A stretch of 64,000 nucleotides of DNA from Sphagnum magellanicum (Eukaryota; Streptophyta; Sphagnopsida; Sphagnales; Sphagnaceae): positions 19,529,303 to 19,593,302 of the forward strand of contig CM038918.1 of NCBI GenBank assembly GCA_021904315.1. The letters are read 5' to 3'. Positions 13,376 through 25,100 of this stretch are shown here, piece after piece (positions within the stretch are counted from its first letter, which is position 1; each line of letters starts with the position of its first letter). The translations under genes and the position numbers were made by a program. Below the pieces are notes generated by a model. The model searched no databases and was not told the DNA's origin. It saw only the letters and a program-made list of their open reading frames with translations.

Positions 13376-14075
13376 GTAAATAGGTTTAGGTAGGTAATAA
13401 AAAGGGAAATAGATAGGTAGGCGGTACCCTACCCTACCCTACCTAATATAATTTTCCTAACTTAACCTACTAAATTTTGCCTACTTAGTTATGTTTGTTT
13501 AACTTAATTAGCTACTTCAATCCCTCATGCATGCACATGTATGTTACAAGGAGTTGAACCCCTCACTTGAACAATTATAAACCAAGTCCTTACCAATGGA
13601 CTACACCACCAAAAGGTGACAAGTCATGTCAAGTTTTTTATTTCATATGTTTATTTGCGTAGGAAAGTAAGAAGGTTAGGTAATTAATAAGTAGGTTGGT
13701 AAAAGAGGTAGGAGGTAGGTTCATAGGTATGTAGGAAGTAGGAGGTAAATAGGTGGTATAGGTATGTAGTTAGGTAAAAATACCTAGGTAGACATAGGCC
13801 TAGGTAGGTAAGTGAACCTAAGTAAATTTAAGTAAGTAGGTAAGTAAACTTCAGATACCTACCTACCTTAAATAATAACTAAGCAGGTAAATAGGTCTAG
13901 GCTACCTACTTACTTTGGTCTATCTACCTAACCTAGATAGTAACTATGTAGGTAGGTAGATAGGCTTAAGTTACCTACCTACTTAGATCTACCTACTTAG
14001 TTTACATAACAATTATTTGTAGGTAGTTAGACTTAGGTTACTTAGCTAACCAAAGTAATAGTTAGCTAACTTGGC
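13376..14075. repeat. TAGG/CCTA-rich degenerate tandem and inverted repeat tract
   Basis: Dozens of TAGG, AGGTAGG, CCTACC and ACCTAACC words follow one another. From 13660 to 13850 the plus strand mostly carries TAGG units. From about 13855 to 14050 CCTACCTA and TAGGTAGG alternate, so long stretches can pair with each other. The tract is interrupted by a tRNA-like SINE head at 13545-13608. It lies inside the gypsy remnant between RNase H and integrase and is therefore probably an insertion. It resembles the short-unit inverted arrays of foldback-type elements, but the family is not identified. Confidence 0.7.
13545..13608 (-). mobile_element. tRNA-like SINE head with pol III A and B boxes, copy 1
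   Basis: On the minus strand TAGTCCATTGG (13593-13603) fits the A-box consensus TRGYNNANNGG. GGTTCAACTCC (13550-13560) fits the B-box consensus GGTTCRANNCC. The gap of 32 nt is typical of tRNA genes and tRNA-derived SINEs. There is no good cloverleaf, so this is not a functional tRNA. A related head with the same spacing occurs at 16721-16776. TAGG-rich DNA flanks it on both sides. Confidence 0.6.
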
Positions 14076-14214
14076 CTATAATTAACATAAGATGTCCAAT
14101 TTTATTAAAAACCATTGTTCATTTTGACTAAAACCCGTTGGTCATTTTGACCATCATGCATGTCATTTTGTTTTGTTGAACTTGATAAAATGTCCCATTT
14201 AAACAATCATTTGA

Positions 14215-14454
14215 TCATATTTCTTTGTAACATTTTACGTTATGATTGCCCCAACCATTAACAAAGATGCATGCATTAATATGCACATGGAACTTTAGGT
14301 TCCAATTTGGAAATATCAAAATTGGAGTTTCCACATTTTTCATTTGATTGTTTCCCACATTTGTTGGCATTCCTATGTTTAGACAAACAACTCTATCTTC
14401 TTCATGAGGTTCATTATTGGAGCCATAATAAAGGTAACATTTTTTATGAAACAT
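14215..14454 (-). pseudogene. Ty3/gypsy RNase H fragment
   Basis: An open minus-strand frame ends in PNWNLKFHVHINACIFVNGWG. It lies directly downstream of the reverse transcriptase remnant. This corresponds to the start of gypsy RNase H, usually PDW..PFHVHTDASIIALGA, where the Asp of TDAS is the first catalytic residue. Here the Asp reads as Asn and the following ALGAVL block is scrambled. The assignment rests mainly on the short FHVH.(D)A motif and on the position between RT and integrase. Confidence 0.6.
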
Positions 14455-14529
14455 TTGTAAAGTTGGGCCATGCCATTAAATACGTGAATTTGTTATAGGT
14501 TGGTGGGTAATGACATGTTAACTATCACC

Positions 14530-15290
14530 TAGGTCTTTTTCAAATTTGATATTATGACACCCATGATCATTCCTAAGTACACCATGAACACACATTTGTT
14601 GAGATTTAAGTTGATCCTATATTTTTTTCACTTTTAAAGTCATAGGTTGAACTTGAGTAAATGAGTGTCCATGTCACTGTAGATAATAGTTTTCCAAAAA
14701 CATTTCAAGAATTGGTTTAGATACATTTGGAACACATGGGTTTTTTTTATATAATATCTGGGTGATTCATTCAATTGGTTCAAAATGGCATGATTTTTGA
14801 AATGAAAGCACCCTAATCAATCACAAATGTAGATTTGTATCAATCCTTGAAAGCTATGGAAAAATATGGTGGTAGCTAAAGTACCCATCTAAAAACATTT
14901 GAATAGGCTTCATAACTAGTTACTATGTTCAACATTTCATTAGTGAAAAGTAATGGGTAGGGGTCTTTTTTAGTATCTACATTCAACTTCATAAAGTCTA
15001 CATTAGTAGGTAGTTTCCCATTCTTTTTAGGAACTACGACAATTGGTAACAACCGTGTGACTTCTTCCATAGGTTGTATCAATCATGTTGCTAACTTGTC
15101 TATGTCGTTTAAATTATTACAACATAGTTCTAGGGTTCAATTTGTACTTAGCCTAATGTGCAAGTGGTATAATTATGTCCAATTCAATTTTACATTGAAC
15201 AAGTTCTAGAGCTATCCTTTTCAAGTCTTGGTATGTCCAAGCAAAAATGTCTTTGAATTCTCACAATAATGAATTTGGGGCAATACTCTA
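14530..15290 (-). pseudogene. Ty3/gypsy reverse transcriptase remnant
   Basis: In order, the minus strand encodes FKDIFAWTYQDLK (start of the RT region), CKIELDIIIP and AKYKLNPRT, then LLPIVVVPKKNGKLPTNVDF and KKDPYPLLFTNEMLN (RT motifs 1-2). Next come a shifted YFSIAFKD.YKSTFV block and YSDMDTHLLKF. These match plant gypsy RT (SPIVVVPKKNGKLRICVDFRKLN, KDPYPLPFTDE). The catalytic FLDD block just before YSDM has decayed to FWKTI, and there are several stops and frame changes. The family copies genomic RNA into cDNA; this copy is inactive. Confidence 0.93.
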
Positions 15291-15779
15291 TTGTGTGGTT
15301 AACTTCCCATTGACCTTAACATACCATGAAGTTGCTTTTATGTGTGCAAGTTCAACTTTTGGACCTATTTTTCTTTCGTCATGATCTAGTTGTAATTTGT
15401 AGTTTTAAAATTTTTGTCCTTAAGAGGATTTTTGTCCACCAGTGTATTACTAACATTACAATGTAAAAAGTCTTTCGATAACTATATCCTTTTGTCTAAC
15501 CTATGGCTCTATAAATGTATTTTCAATTATGTTATCTTGCATTTTGTATCTATTTTTTGTCACATTTATCTCTTATGATATAACACATTTACAACTATAT
15601 TTGATGTAGGTGCTATGATTTTTAGTAAAATAATAGTACAAATGGAGATTTAAGTTTAGGTTTTGTGACAAAGATCACATTCTTTTCTTCATATGTTAAT
15701 CCTTCTTATAAATCATAACATTTTATTACCTATGGTTTCTTGGTTTCACTCCCTAACCTCTTGTTGACTAAAATTATTT

Positions 15780-16025
15780 TTACTCTTCCATTTCCTTAAA
15801 CATTAATAATATTACCCCAATCATGGGTAATTTTGGTGTCTCATAACCATAGATGTCCAATAAGCATAACATAGATAGGATTACTACACTATTATGCATG
15901 ATAATAAAGGTAATTATATATGATATTCCATGTATATAAACCTTCAAGATCCAAATATACATATTGGTTTTGTCATGGTTTGGTCTGCCATATTTTTCAA
16001 ATGACAAGGTGCTTAAAACCACCAA
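15780..16025 (-). pseudogene. Ty3/gypsy gag-pro (retropepsin-region) fragment
   Basis: An 81-codon minus-strand frame contains VYIHGISYIITFIIMHNSVV followed by SMLCLLDIYGYETPKLPMIG. This aligns with the plant gypsy block VYVNGIPYIVTFTVIQNSVV-SYSMLLGRPWLRDAKVTHDWG just upstream of RT, with the second half diverged and probably frame-shifted. It lies about 500 bp upstream of the RT remnant in the sense direction, the expected order. The catalytic DTG/DSG of the protease is not visible. Confidence 0.65.
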
Positions 16026-16720
16026 GTTTAATCTTCAATTGTTCTATGATGATATTGACATAGGGATGTTATTGTAATGAATCCATGTAAACATCGAAGC
16101 TACTGGTTTCCTTGGTTTTGATTTTTGCAACATGTACTTCAAATCTAGAACTACATGTAACAATTGCCCAAGATCTTAAATGTATTTCTATTCCATCATT
16201 TGTCTATTCAAATATCTTTTGTAGAATTGGTATGTTTAATGATAGATGCAAATATTTCTTATATTTTTACTTGTTGATTTGGTCTTTAAAGATTAGGTGA
16301 ACTAGGCCAATTTGTGTTCCATCTTCCTATTAATACTTTGTTGGCATCCATTGATGATTCTTAAGCTTGCATTTGTTGAATGGTTTCAATAAAGTTGTTC
16401 CTCAACCACTATTCATTTTAACACTACAACAAGTTCATTCTATGCTTCATTAAATTTTAAGTGAACTTGGACAAGTTTATCAAGGTGAAAGTGATTAGCT
16501 CCCTAATGAATAGGGGCTAGTTGCAATGGACAAATGAATTCAGTAGGCTAACCTCCTAATTCATAACTATGTTAGGTTAGGCATCTCAAAACCCAAAATT
16601 AGCCTTGCCAGTCATGGCACATACTCTTGGTATTTAAAATCTAAGCTAGGCTACCTAGTCATTTAGTTTAAGCTAAAAACTTAGGCCACTTAAGCCCACC
16701 AACTTAAAATGCAAGTGTGA

Positions 16721-16776
16721 AAGTTTGAACCCTTCACCTCCCCTCACCTTCAAACATGTTCTTAACCATTGGACCA
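16721..16776 (-). mobile_element. tRNA-like SINE head, copy 2
   Basis: On the minus strand TGGTCCAATGG (16766-16776) matches the pol III A box. GGTTCAAACTT (16721-16731) matches the B box except for its last two bases. The gap of 34 nt and the intervening TTAAGAACATG resemble copy 1 at 13550-13603. As in copy 1, TAGG/CCTA-like DNA lies beyond the B box (about 16560-16690). The tail and target-site duplication were not defined. Confidence 0.5.
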
Positions 16777-16799
16777 CTATTTAAATAAATGAAATGATT

Positions 16800-18967
16800 T
16801 GTCATCACATATTATTATCCATATTATTAACTACTCCCTTAACAAAAATCTTGGTGACTCGTGGTGAAACACACGATGAAACAAAAGAAAGAAATTTTTT
16901 AAAAAATGAAAAATTATGATTGCAAATATTAATATTTGGTTAATGAGATTTAGTTCATGTTAATTACAAGTTGAATTATCAAAAAATAATGATATTACAA
17001 TAGCTAAATATCCAAGAGTAAGAATTATGGTCATTCATCTTCAAGCAATGGACAAAAATTCAACCTCACATACATGAAACCTAAATTAATGTGCACATAG
17101 AGTTTGGTTCACGTCTAACACATTATATGTCTAGTACTATGTAAAAACATGCACATGTACATGCAAAACATTAAAAAATATACACAATTGAGGACAACCC
17201 TTATTGGATGTTGTCAATTTAAACCTTAGGATTAGGTTTTCATCTAATAGACAATGCCTATTGCTTGGATGTGATAGTTTGACATGCCATTCTACATAGT
17301 TGGGAGGTGCCACTTTTAGGAATTTTGTTATAAAATTGGCGAGGTGATCAAAATGCACTCAAGAAGCATGTTTTATAATTGTTGTCATATAATTACCTAC
17401 AAATGATACTAGATTGGCAAGTAATGTCAATAGGTTCATGGGGAATGTCTTGTGGACATGCAACCACCTAGATGGTATATGATAGTTCCAAAGGATGAAC
17501 TTTGTGCTATGTTTCACCAACGCTTGAAAAGGTTACTTTTAAAAGTGTAGTTTCATGAAGTTCACACTCTTATTTGCTAAGTGAATTTTTAAAAAAATGT
17601 ACTGGTTAGCATGCGAAAGACCTATCCTTAACAAAATCTTTTTTTTTAAATTTAAATATTTTGATTTTCATCAATATCAATGAATAAAATAGTGCCAAAT
17701 ATTTTACAACACAATATTTTAAACCATTATAGTTCTACATTCCATCATTATCATTCATTTTATGTTTTGGGTATGATAAAATAGGGCTCGATAAAAGAAT
17801 ATAAAAATAGTGATGTTCTAACAAAATTTCGATACACCTTAAAAAAATTTGGATGATGCTTAATTTTATGTTTCAATATTATGATATGACAACAAATGTG
17901 ATTGTGGACTATGGACTATGTAACTGGCAATGGCAGTTCGATTACTGGAAGAAAAAAAATGAGCTGCGAATTTTTTTCTACTAACCGGGCTGCTCAAGCC
18001 ACATTACAGGACATAATCGGTGACTCGATGGACATGATTTGTTAATGTGAAATATGCTAAGTGTGATAAGGTTGGTCATTGATCTAATATTGCCTTAAAA
18101 AAACAATGTTAATCACCAAACTGGTAAGTCCATATTTGTCTTTAAACAAACAAAAATTGTGAAAGAAGAGAACAGAAGGCAAAGCTTTGTTTAAACACCT
18201 TTTCAAACCATCAGATTTAAAATGTAATCTCTCGTGTGAAAACCTTTTAAAAAAAAACAAGAAAAAAGAAGAGGCCGCAAAACTTGCTTCTGTTACAATC
18301 CAAACACGGAGACATGCTGCTTTTCACAAATGAAAACAACCTTATATATATATAGTATGTGTGCAGTTGGGGTTAATAATAATAGGTAGTGCTTTTCCTT
18401 ATTAAGAAATTAAAAGTTTTGTATTAGCAACCCCACCTATCTTTACTACCAATACAAATGTTTATTGTCAGGTATATGAATGACAAATTCTTGTTTCCAA
18501 ATGAAGGAAACTTGACCTACTTTCAGGTCTCCACAAATGTGCAAGAGAATCCAAAATAGCTTGTTTCTATATTGGATTATATATATATATATGTCCTTAT
18601 GGATTGACCTATTGAAGGGCCACCACCATGTTTAGTAACCAGGGTTGGCAAACTAAGCCATCATCCATCTATTGGATTTTGATGTTGCCCATCACTACCT
18701 ATTCATCCACAATCAAAAGTCTGTGTTCACATCTAAAATTTATTTAGCCCCAGAAATGCTTCTTCCCCTGCTCACCCTGCCATGCACTTGAACAAGAAGA
18801 TAAGGTCCTTCCCTTCCCCTTCATTCATTCCCAAATTAGATTTGCCCAGAAACTTCAATGATTGAGCAGGATGATGATGAGAGTGGACCCAACACACAAA
18901 ATTCCTTCCCCCCAGGCAACATGTACCTCTCTCTCTCTTAGTCCATTTTAAAATATTGTATAGACTT
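16800..18967. other. Non-coding stretch, no gene recognised
   Basis: AT-rich DNA. A 73-codon minus-strand frame at 17137-17358 has no motif I can assign; it could be upstream gag sequence of the gypsy relic or chance. A dispersed repeat at 17645-17830 is listed separately. TA-rich runs occur near 18344 and 18580. Confidence 0.45.
17645..17830 (+). repeat. Dispersed repeat family 3, copy 1
   Basis: This copy is similar in orientation and order to 39150-39310. Shared words include TTTTGATTTTCATCAATAT..AATGAATAAAA, CAAATATTTTA, TTTAAACCATTAT.., ATCATTATCATTCATTTT and GTATGATAAAAT..G. No coding content is shared. It is probably a diverged non-autonomous element or LTR piece. Confidence 0.5.
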
Positions 18968-19003
18968 TGTGTGTGTGTTGGTGTGTGTGTGTGTGTGTGT
19001 GTG
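18968..19003 (+). repeat. GT dinucleotide microsatellite
   Basis: GT repeats interrupted once by TG, then about 11 pure units. Read directly. Confidence 0.95.
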
Positions 19004-19794
19004 GGAAAGAGAAGGACATGGCCAAGAATGGGGGTTTGAGGGTCCACAAGATCCCCGGATTCTAGGTGCCATATAGCAAAATGCTTGTGGCTAAAAACTG
19101 TACTACAGTCAGCCATGTGACACATCCTAGTGACCAACAATGGTGTAAACTCCAATCCAATAATGGTAGATGCAAGTAAAGGTGGGGTCACCTACTACTT
19201 GTTCTTTGTTCCTCACCATTTTTGGCTAATACTCCTTCTTCCTAAGAGCATGGATGGGTACTTTAGTGTTATGTTTTTTTTTTTGGGGGTGGTTCATGCA
19301 CACGGTTGGGAGGAGGGTTGGGGTCACCATTTAGTCCTTTGTTTTTTTATTAGTCTGGAATATGCAATTGCAGACCTATATTGTATAACTTGGTGATAAG
19401 AATAGGGGTACCCACTTCTATAATTTTACTATTCCAGTTAGTGGCAGAAGGCACGGAAGTGGGGCAGGGAAGGTGATGGCTTGCAAAATGGATAAACACA
19501 ACTACAGTAAGCATGCATGCATAAGTAACACAATTTTCCTTTTTTCTCCCCCTCTTTTTGGGTGCTTTGTCTTAATAAAGTTTGGCAAGGTTTCATCAAG
19601 TTTCCAAGGGTGTTTCAAATCAAGATATGTTCACAGAAGGAAGGAAGCCCGAAAGTGTCAAGGTGTGAGATTAGTCATAATTTTGTATGAATCTGGTTTA
19701 GCAAGATTGGTACAGCACTCCCAGAGATTTTGTAGTGTCCATATTTGGAAGGCATGTTTTACATATGAATATCTCTCCCAAAAAAGAGGACAGA

Positions 19795-20110
19795 TCTTAC
19801 AATCTTATACCTACTCCTTAAGAGCGGGAGGGAAATTATATCTACTTGTAACCCAAGTATGCATAAGATCCCTCCCACTCATGTGGAGTAGGGGTAAGAA
19901 GCCTCACCTTCCTATGCCTCATGACTTATGTCTATTTAGGTTCATGATAGTGTTTGTCTCATGCCTTATGGCAAGTATAGCCCCAGGGGAAGTTGGGAGG
20001 GGACATTCACAAAATGGGGGTGTTCAGACTTGGCTCCTCTCAGTCTCATAGGCCTCTTATTTTGGGAATGTCCCCACCTTGAGGCTTTACTTTTCATAGT
20101 GAGAAGATAA
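19795..20110 (+). repeat. Dispersed repeat family 2, copy 2
   Basis: This copy pairs with 8748-9030 through ACTCCTTAAGAG, AAGATCCCTCC, GGAGTAGG, ATGCCTCATGACTTA, TTTAGG, GGGGACATTCACAAAA and TTGGGAATGTCCCCACCTT. The order and orientation are conserved and spacing differs by small indels. No protein is recognised. Confidence 0.65.
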
Positions 20111-20734
20111 GACACCTTAATCGGTGTTTGTACATAGGAGCTTCTTCATGGTCAAGGCCTTTACCCGACACTAATAAGCCACTTACTTGGATACTGTATT
20201 CTTCAACCCCACTATGGTGCTTTGAGTTCTCTTCAACCCCACCCTGAAGGCTATGGATGGTGGCCTATTTACTTTAGATTTTTCCCTTTTTAAATGGAAA
20301 TAATAGTTGACCATTTTGCGTATAATCCCCTTGAAGATGAGAATGCATTTTTCCAGGCCAGTTCACACGGGATTAAAATTTTTGCTAGTATAAGTTCGTA
20401 GCAAGTTGGGGTTTAAAACATCCTGCCAAGTTGGGTTTCATTTCCAATGGGGAGAGGGAATAACTTATCATCAATTGAGCTTGAAATGTTGGTAGTCACA
20501 GTGAATAGCAAGTAAGTTAGGTATTGCAGTTATGGGAGGAGGAGTTTTGATATGTGGGTGTGGCTGGCTGAGTGGGGCTCCACCCAAATGATGAATCCAA
20601 ATTTTCCTCAAGATTCCACTCCACTCATGACTTTGGTTTGCCCATCACAAAGTAAGCAGAAGCTGCAGCAGAGGCAATTAATATCCCACAAAAAGGGATG
20701 GGCGAAAGCAATGGTGGGCAATCAAAAGGGCCAA

Positions 20735-20756
20735 GTGTGTGTGTGTGTGTGTGTGT
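20735..20756 (+). repeat. GT dinucleotide microsatellite
   Basis: Eleven GT units read directly. Confidence 0.95.
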
Positions 20757-22150
20757 TTATATCTAGAGTGACCGTATTTTGTAAGCAAATCCTTTTTGTT
20801 AGCTTTTCTTTCACTTTACCCTAGGGTCAGTTTCATCATTAAATAATCCTTCAAATAGTGAAACGAATTTTGGTGATGAGAAATATGAAGCTGAAGTATG
20901 AAACACCATCATACTTATAATTGGAATAATTTCACTCCTCATGTAACAATATCATAGTACATCATGAAGACAATAATAATTTCCAAATTGAAAAATAAAA
21001 TTCATCTCATCAATGTGGAAGCTGACCCTAGGCTAGGTAATGTTCATGAGAACTTCTTCTAGTGTATGTTTAGAGACTAGACTTAAAAACATGAACAAGA
21101 CTTTGTAATAAGCTTCTCAAAAGTGACCTAAGTTAGCTACATGGATCTCCATGGACTACAACACCCGGATTTCATGTTAGGACCCAATATTTATAATGTC
21201 TATTAGCAACCAAAAAATATTTCAGGGTTTTTTACTACAACCCTGAACTAAAGGTTCTAAAATTATGGTTCTTTCACAAAACCCACCAGTTCCTTGAGAT
21301 TTTTCAAATACCTGGAACCGGTGGTTCTTTGATTTTGATTTTTTAGAAATAAAATAAAATGGCACCAATGATTTCTTTAGATTTTGAAATATTTAATAAA
21401 CTAAAAACTGACAGTTATCAACAAAAAAAAAAAAACCCCCACCCAACACTGGTTTTCACAATGGTAAATTGTGCAGGTGCTGCTAAGCTAAGAAGGTGGG
21501 CTACAGAAGTGAAGGAAAGAAAGAAAGAAATGAAGTAAGTAACAAGTTGCGTGGTCAGTGACAAAAGGAGAGATCCGAAATGTTTTGGAGCATTGGGACA
21601 TGCGTGTGGAGCTTTGATAACATGCAAATTATACGAATCTGGCAGGGAACGCAAAGTAAAGCAAGACACATCATGCACTAGATCGTTTTGATTGACCCCT
21701 TAAAAAAACACAACACTTTGTTGTGATTCCCACTGAAACCCACATTAAATAAAACTTGAAAGGACAACTTTACATTTACCTAGCACTTTAAAGCAAAGAA
21801 AATGGATGATGACATTTGTGACCATACTTGTGTGTAATGAATGACTAAAAGTTGATTCTCAATGTTGTGGACTATTATAGACATGCTCGGGAACTCTGAG
21901 AACATGGCAGGTAGTCTCAAAGAATATACAGGAAAACTCTCATATTCCCTTACAAACAACCCTAAACATTACTCATTAAAAAAAACTAAAAGCTCTAGTA
22001 GGTGTGTTGGGGTCAGGAGACAGGTGATGGGAATGAGGCGATGTGAAAACCCAATTCGCAAATTCCTCTTTTGGAAATTGGAAAAAAAATAATTCTGTGA
22101 CAAAGATATCAAAATTCAAAACCCTAAAATCCTAAACATAACAAAATCAA

Positions 22151-22168
22151 CAACCCTAAAACCCTAAA
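22151..22168 (-). repeat. Two-unit telomere-like / telo-box motif
   Basis: CAACCCTAAAACCCTAAATG contains two CCCTAAA-type units separated by one extra A. Other AACCCTAAA-like words lie just upstream near 22121. It may be a small interstitial remnant or chance. Confidence 0.35.
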
Positions 22169-25100
22169 TGCAAAAAAGGATGATGCTCTCGTCTCTAATT
22201 TGGCCGATTCATGCGTGTGACGGCCCTCACAAGTACAAGGACATTAGCAACACTACTTGCCCTTAGGGACAAGGACAAGGCAAAAAGGAAGGCAAGCCCA
22301 AGCCCTCCTTGTCCAACAAGGCTACAGTTGAACGCTGCTTGGAGTGGAGTGTTGTTTGTTGTCAAATTTATTACTGTGAGAATAGGCAGATGTTGCTTGT
22401 TGTCTAGAGTTTTGCCAGCATGCAACATGCTCTGCTACAGCTACTTCCTCCCCCCCCCCTTCCCTTCCCCAGAGCTGAAATGGTTCTGGGAGAAAAGTTC
22501 AGAACAAAATTAAAAGAGTACTTATCTTGTTGGTTGGAGAGCTTAAGTCACAGAGTACTAACACCTGACACATGAAGGCCAACAAGAGGTAGGATAAAAT
22601 AAATAAAATAATTACTTATCACGCTGGAAAGAGTCATGGCATAGTCGAGGAACTCTGTGGAACAATAGCTGTTGTGGATGTGGCACAATAGATCTAGGTG
22701 GTGGATGTTCTCAAGTCTCAACAACATGAGAAAGAAGAAGAGGGTGAAACAAATTGAGAATTGGAATCCTCAAACAATAACAAAAATAATTGATTGAGAT
22801 TATTATTCAAAAGCATGTCTTGGAAGCCGTCTGTCGATGTAACTCTGCCAAATTTTATATTAATGAAGGCACCAATCCAAGAGGAAGACAAAGTACAAAA
22901 GGAGAGAGATGAATGGGGTTTTCAAGCTGAATTCAATATCAAAGATATCAAAAACTAATCATCAAGAGTGTAGATTCTAAACTCAACTATTTCAATGGCT
23001 TGTTAGAAGTTGCAATGGGAATTGGAGGTGGGTAATGCAAGGAAGGGATGCTTAAGACCTCCTATGAATTTTGTGGGCATCAGTGAATGGATTTTCTGCA
23101 TCGTTGTGCAATTCTTGATCTCCATTATCACACTTGTTGTCTTGCATATCTTACCAAAAAAAAAAATTGGTCTTGCATGTCCTACAATTGCTCGCCAATT
23201 TCAAACTCACAACCATTCAAGAGACCGGTCAGTACTAGTTTCATCTGTTGGGCTCTTGGAGTTGTCTAATTGTAAGTCCTATTTACAATGTCAACATTAT
23301 TCACACCCTGAGGCAAAACCATGCAAGTGTTGCACAGGGCTGCATGGAAGAGGAGGAGTCAAGAGGTGATTAAACATGAAACCTGCTGCTACTCTCTTCT
23401 ACTTGAGATGATAAATGCTTTGCATCTTTGAAATGTGATGAAACTCTTCTTTGAGGAAGGAAAGAGACCAAGACGCACCAAAACAAAAAACAAAAAACAA
23501 AAAAAAATACAAAGGACCATATTTATTTGAGCTTGGAGAATCATGCCCATGACTCCTACAAAGTTAGCATATAATTAGGTTTAATTGGAAAGAAGACGAG
23601 TGAGTCATTAATTGTGCGGGGTGTGGACATCAAGCCTGAGGTTTGTTTGCTGGGAGTGAAACAAAACAAATTGTGGTAGGTGCTACTTTGACTGACTTTG
23701 GTTCCTCAAAGGGGAGTTCTTCTTGATAGAAATGTGATGATGAGGACGAGGGTGTTGTTGTTGCGTGGAGTTGTGAAAAATTTGTGTCAGTTCACGGCCT
23801 ATGATTAATTTTCCAATATTAACCTTTCATGGAACACGCCTTACATTTTGGGATGCAGGCATGTCTCCCGCAAAGGGAGAGGAAAGGGGGAAAGAAAAAA
23901 GAGGAGAGAAGAACAAAAGACAAGGAACCTCATTAGGTGGCTGCATGTAATTAGTAGTTGCCAAATTCATACTTTAAGATGCTCCCTCTCCTGCTCCCTC
24001 CAACTCTCCCCACTTTACCAAACCAAACCAAACCATCCGTCTTTATTTTGGTTTACTTTATTTGGGGGTAAACCAAAACAACAATCCTATAGAAACCTTG
24101 AGACGTGGATCTTTGTTGACAACCCGTATGGGAGGATGTCAACCTACCAAACCTTATTGCAAGGAAACCCGTATGTGAGTGCTAATAGGAAGGTAAGAAG
24201 GAAAAGACTTGGAAGTGATTTGCGTCAACTAAACTCAAACGATTAGTTCTTTTTCTTTTCTTTTTTAAAAGAGAAAAAAATCTACCTTACTAAAGCCTTT
24301 TTTTTGTGAAGAGAAATCTAGCTCACTCAACTATAAGATATTGATTGAAGGTAGCAAAACTATAACCTTAGACTTCTTTTGCCTACTTAAGTCTATCCAC
24401 ACCTTGTTGGATTCATGGGTCATTGAACAATTGTCAAGAATGCAAAGGCCCTTTGGAGGAGTTAACATGGGGGAAATTAATTGAGTAACCATGTTTTTAT
24501 TCCTTTCAAGAAACTAAACTCCAAAACCTTTGGATTAAACCTATCTAGAACTCTTTTTGAGAGAGAAAAATGAGTCAAGGAATTTTTTTAAAAGTTGGAA
24601 AATAGTATTAATGATCCCTTATTTGCTAAGGAACTCAATTCACCTCGTCTTGGATAAACAAAGGGTCATCCAACAAGTGTTGAGAATGCAAAGGGCTTCA
24701 TTAAGGAAGAATTAAGCAACCAAGTTACTCCTTGGAGAGCTAGCTAGAAAGTGTGGATGTTTTTCACAAAATTGCAAGCATTATTGAACTACCATGAAGA
24801 GACACAACTCAATCTCGTTAGGTGAAATTTTTAAATTTTTCATACCATTGGTACTAGTGTGGCCATTGCCATTGGTCCAATGAGAATAGGACCCAAAGGA
24901 TAAAGCCCAATTGTGAACACTATTTGGAATTAATTTCCAATGACAATAATAAATCAAAATTTAATATCTCCCCCAACTTGGGGCTAAAAATCATGAAATC
25001 ACGTTCATTAAATGTTACTCATTGAAATTTTTCCACCGATACAAAAAATGCACCCCAATTTTTCAAAGAAAAGGTCTCATGTAGCCTACTTGGGTGTGTG

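Larger units (their letters stand above)
12400..16200 (-). mobile_element. Decayed Ty3/gypsy retrotransposon polyprotein region
   Basis: Read on the minus strand, recognisable gypsy domains occur in canonical order. They are a retropepsin-region fragment (15780-16025), reverse transcriptase (about 14530-15290), the start of RNase H (14215-14454) and integrase (about 12400-13010). Internal stops and frameshifts are frequent and the RT active site is lost, so the element is dead. A TAGG-rich tract with a tRNA-like SINE head (13376-14075) sits between RNase H and integrase and is probably a nested insertion. LTRs and the primer-binding site were not located, so the true ends are unknown. Confidence 0.85.

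Noticed and set aside
13550..13603. Functional tRNA gene suggested by A and B boxes
   Set aside because: No acceptor stem or cloverleaf pairing is evident around the boxes; a tRNA-derived SINE head explains the motif pair better.
19473..20051. 192-codon plus-strand frame
   Set aside because: It overlaps dispersed repeat family 2, has no recognisable motif and includes irregular composition; more likely a chance frame.
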